Shown here one piece after another: positions 6,158 through 8,184 of a DNA stretch of 8,184 bases. The DNA is from an uncultured Oscillospiraceae bacterium (lineage in GTDB: Bacteria; Bacillota; Clostridia; Oscillospirales; Oscillospiraceae). Below the pieces are notes generated by a model. That model did not search any database, was not told the DNA's origin, and saw only the letters and a program-made list of their open reading frames with translations. The stretch is from contig CAKTPC010000087.1 in NCBI GenBank assembly GCA_934590505.1, forward strand, positions 1-8,184, written 5' to 3'. Position numbers and translations under genes: made by a program. How positions within the stretch are numbered: the stretch's first letter is position 1; every line of letters starts with the position of its first letter.

Positions 6158-6186
6158 TTGAAACAGCGCTGCGGTTATGGTAAAAT
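6158..6186 (+). promoter_or_regulatory. Sigma-A promoter of the glycosyltransferase operon
   Basis: A -35 TTGAAA (6158-6163), a 17-base spacer and a -10 TAAAAT (6181-6186) with TGG immediately before it (extended -10). The start is predicted near 6193, giving a very short leader of about 20 bases. The spacer contains the perfect 8-bp palindrome CAGCGCTG (6164-6171), which could be an operator half or chance. Confidence 0.85.
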
Positions 6187-6197
6187 TATTCAAATAG

Positions 6198-6203
6198 AAG
6201 GAG
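6198..6203 (+). promoter_or_regulatory. RBS deciding the start of the first glycosyltransferase
   Basis: AAGGAG, 10 bases before the ATG at 6214-6216. The in-frame GTG at 6205 is only one base away from this site and is therefore unlikely to be the start. Confidence 0.7.
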
Positions 6204-6213
6204 CGTGTCTGCC

Positions 6214-7203
6214 ATGAAGCTGAGCATTATAATCCCCGTATACAACACCGCCGAATATCTGCCGAAGTGTCTTGACTCTGTCATCTGCCCCGGCGTTGAC
6301 AGCTACGAAATAATCATAGTGAACGACGGCTCCACCGATTCCTCAAAGTCTGTTGCAGAAAGTTATGTTAACCTGTATCCTGAGCTTATCCGCCTCATTA
6401 CGACCGAGAACGGCGGACTCGGTCAGGCGCGCAACGTCGGCATTGAGAATGCGCGCGGGGAGTATCTGCTTTTCCTCGACAGCGACGATTCGCTTAGTGA
6501 CAATGCTGTGCCGGAGATCATGGAAACGCTGCGGCAGGACTATGATATTTTCATATACGACTTTGTGTTTGTGAACCCCGACGGCACTGTTCTGAGCACT
6601 GAGCCCGGCTGCCGAAGGAGCGGCGAAGTCAGTCTCGAAAGCTACCCCGAGCTGCTGATGGAATATCCCTCCGGCTGCAACAAGATATGCCGCCGCAGTC
6701 TCTTCACTGACAGCGGGCTGCGCTTTCCCGGACGGGTATGGTACGAGGATCTGCGCACGATGCCGAAGCTCTACACCATGACGGATAAAATTTACGCCAC
6801 AGGCAAGCCGTGGTACATCTATCTCCAGCGCCCCGGCTCAATAACAAACGCCGCAAAGCTCGACAGAAATGTTGAAATAATCGACGCCGTCGACGATCTC
6901 ACTGAGTTCTATAAGGCGCATGGTCTGTATGAGCGCTACAAAAACGAGCTGGAGTATATCCGTTTCTACAATGAATTTCTGACAGCCTCGGCAAGGATAT
7001 GCCTGGCTGACAGCCGCCATCCCCTGCTCAAAACGCTGCGGGAGGATTTCCTCACCAAGTGCCCCGGATATAAGGACAACCCATACATTCGCGCCATGCC
7101 GCCGAAGCACAAGCTGCTGTGCTCGCTTTTCATGCGCGGAAGATACGGCGAGGCGGGCGCGCTGCTGCGGCTGAATAGCGCGCGGAAAGGAGCGCAGAAA
7201 TGA
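6214..7203 (+). CDS. Family 2 glycosyltransferase (copy A)
   Basis: A 329-residue GT-A fold, inverting glycosyltransferase that would move a sugar from a nucleotide donor to a cell-surface glycan acceptor; donor and acceptor cannot be read from the sequence. Visible GT2 motifs are SIIIPVYNTAEYLPKCLDS (residues 4-22), VNDGSTDSS (36-44) for nucleotide binding, ENGGLGQARNVG (65-76), and the metal-binding DXD as FLDSDD (87-92). WYEDLRTMPK (176-185) probably carries the catalytic acidic residues, and QRPGSITN (205-212) follows. There is no hydrophobic transmembrane segment, so it is probably cytoplasmic or peripheral. The C-terminal 100 residues (from about 220) are a helical extension shared with copy B. 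It is the first gene after a strong promoter and its stop overlaps the copy B start as ATGA. Confidence 0.93.
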   Translation: MKLSIIIPVYNTAEYLPKCLDSVICPGVDSYEIIIVNDGSTDSSKSVAESYVNLYPELIRLITTENGGLGQARNVGIENARGEYLLFLDSDDSLSDNAVPEIMETLRQDYDIFIYDFVFVNPDGTVLSTEPGCRRSGEVSLESYPELLMEYPSGCNKICRRSLFTDSGLRFPGRVWYEDLRTMPKLYTMTDKIYATGKPWYIYLQRPGSITNAAKLDRNVEIIDAVDDLTEFYKAHGLYERYKNELEYIRFYNEFLTASARICLADSRHPLLKTLREDFLTKCPGYKDNPYIRAMPPKHKLLCSLFMRGRYGEAGALLRLNSARKGAQK

Positions 7204-8184
7204 TACGGCTCAGTATAATTATCCCGGTCCACAATGTGGAGGACTATGTCGCAAAATGTCTCGATTCGCTCATTCCTCCCGCCGTGGAGGCTCTCTCACG
7301 CGGTAAGACACCGGATTATGAGATCATCGCCGTAAACGACGGATCGACCGATTCTTCGCCTGCAATCGTTCAAGATTATGTAAGCCGCCATCCGCAGCTC
7401 ATCCGTCTTATTACGACCGAGAACATGGGACAGGGGCACGCGCGGAACGTCGGCATTGATGAAGCGCAGGGTGAATATCTCTACTTCATCGACAGCGATG
7501 ATTATCTTGCTCCCGGCGCGATGGGCGAGCTACTCAATGCTATTGATGACGACTATGATATCCTTATCTTCGATTCGATAGCCGTGAACACTGACGGGCT
7601 TGAGCTTGAGTACAGAAAAGGCTGCACGCGCGACAGTGATCTGACGCTCCGTAGCTATCCCGAGCTGCTGCTGCAATCCCCGGATGTGTGGAACAAAATT
7701 TTCCGCCGATCGCTGTACATTGAAAACGGCGTGCGCTTTACGGAGCGCGTCTGGTTTGAGGACCTGCGCACTGTCCCCAAGCTGTACCATTACACGGACC
7801 GGATCGTTTATCTGCCCGAGGCATGGCACCGGTACGTCCAGCGCCCCGGCTCAGTCACGAACACGAAGAAGACAGAGCGCAACCTCGAAATAATCCCAGC
7901 GGTCGATGAGTTGACAGCGTTTTATAAAAACACCGCGGAGTACCCGGAGATAAAGGACGTACTTGGATACCTTGCGTTTCACAGCGAGTTTCTTACCTCG
8001 TCGGTGCGCGCAAACTTAGCCGATTGGCGCAGTAATGTGCAGGATAAGCTGCGCGAGGATTTCCTCGGAAAGTTCCCAGACTACGCGTCAAATCCTTATG
8101 TGCGCACAATGAGCCGCAAGCATAAATTGCTGACGGCACTCCTCATGCACCGGCAGTATCTCGCGGTGCATATCATTATGAAGC
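7200..8184 (+). CDS. Family 2 glycosyltransferase (copy B), 3' end cut by window
   Basis: A paralogue of copy A, open from its ATG through the window end with 328 residues visible and no stop. The start at 7200-7202 has AAAGGAG (7186-7192) 7 bases upstream and overlaps the TGA of copy A by 4 bases. The same GT2 motifs are seen: SIIIPVHNVEDYVAKCLDS (residues 5-23), VNDGSTDSS (45-53), ENMGQGHARNVG (74-85), DXD in FIDSDD (96-101), WFEDLRTVPK (185-194), and QRPGSVTN (214-221). Relative to copy A it has about 8 extra residues between CLDSLI and DYEII. By eye about half the residues match copy A along the whole length, including the C-terminal extension. The two probably add successive or alternative sugars in one surface-glycan pathway, but specificity cannot be assigned. 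Confidence 0.9.
   Translation, partial: MIRLSIIIPVHNVEDYVAKCLDSLIPPAVEALSRGKTPDYEIIAVNDGSTDSSPAIVQDYVSRHPQLIRLITTENMGQGHARNVGIDEAQGEYLYFIDSDDYLAPGAMGELLNAIDDDYDILIFDSIAVNTDGLELEYRKGCTRDSDLTLRSYPELLLQSPDVWNKIFRRSLYIENGVRFTERVWFEDLRTVPKLYHYTDRIVYLPEAWHRYVQRPGSVTNTKKTERNLEIIPAVDELTAFYKNTAEYPEIKDVLGYLAFHSEFLTSSVRANLADWRSNVQDKLREDFLGKFPDYASNPYVRTMSRKHKLLTALLMHRQYLAVHIIMK

Noticed and set aside
6205..6213. GTG start for the first glycosyltransferase
   Set aside because: It is one base from the AAGGAG site. The ATG at 6214 has workable spacing and starts the protein exactly as GT2 proteins begin.

Overview
The window looks like a piece of chromosome from a Gram-positive anaerobe of the Clostridia, probably close to the Oscillospiraceae/Ruminococcaceae. 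That placement is an inference. It rests on the gene order rimP-nusA-ylxR-ylxQ-infB-rbfA, strong AGGAGG-type ribosome binding sites, sigma-A-type promoters, a NusA that ends after its second KH domain, and the sequence style of the IF2 amino terminus.

Positions 1 to about 5140, minus strand: the transcription/translation operon. A sigma-A promoter (5114-5142) drives a short leader. The leader contains a complete intrinsic terminator (5060-5086) before the first gene, so it reads as an attenuator. The genes follow in this order: rimP (30S maturation), nusA (elongation, pausing and termination factor), ylxR (RNA-binding, RNase P modulator family), ylxQ (L7Ae-type RNA-binding protein), infB (IF2) and rbfA (30S maturation, cut by the window edge). 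ylxR/ylxQ and ylxQ/infB overlap by 8 and 4 bases, which suggests translational coupling. The ylxP gene that lies between infB and rbfA in Bacillus is missing; a 60-base gap with a GC-rich hairpin is there instead.

Positions 5168 to 6116, minus strand: a monocistronic gene with its own promoter (TTGAAT-17-TATAAT) and terminator. It encodes a membrane-anchored M15B zinc D,D-carboxypeptidase of the VanY/DacB type that acts on peptidoglycan stem peptides.

Positions 6158 to 8184, plus strand: a divergent operon with a strong promoter (TTGAAA-17-TAAAAT). It starts with two tandem paralogous family-2 glycosyltransferases joined by an ATGA overlap; the second runs off the window. They probably belong to a longer surface-polysaccharide or teichoic-acid-like glycan cluster.

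Three start codons were moved inward from the longest possible reading frame on ribosome-binding-site or promoter evidence (nusA, the carboxypeptidase and the first glycosyltransferase). No tRNA, rRNA, CRISPR array, insertion sequence or origin was seen. The least ordinary signals are the rimP leader (promoter, terminator, second hairpin with a 12-codon mini-ORF overlapping the rimP start), the four-cysteine YlxR, and the duplicated glycosyltransferases. I see no convincing evidence of a wholly new system.
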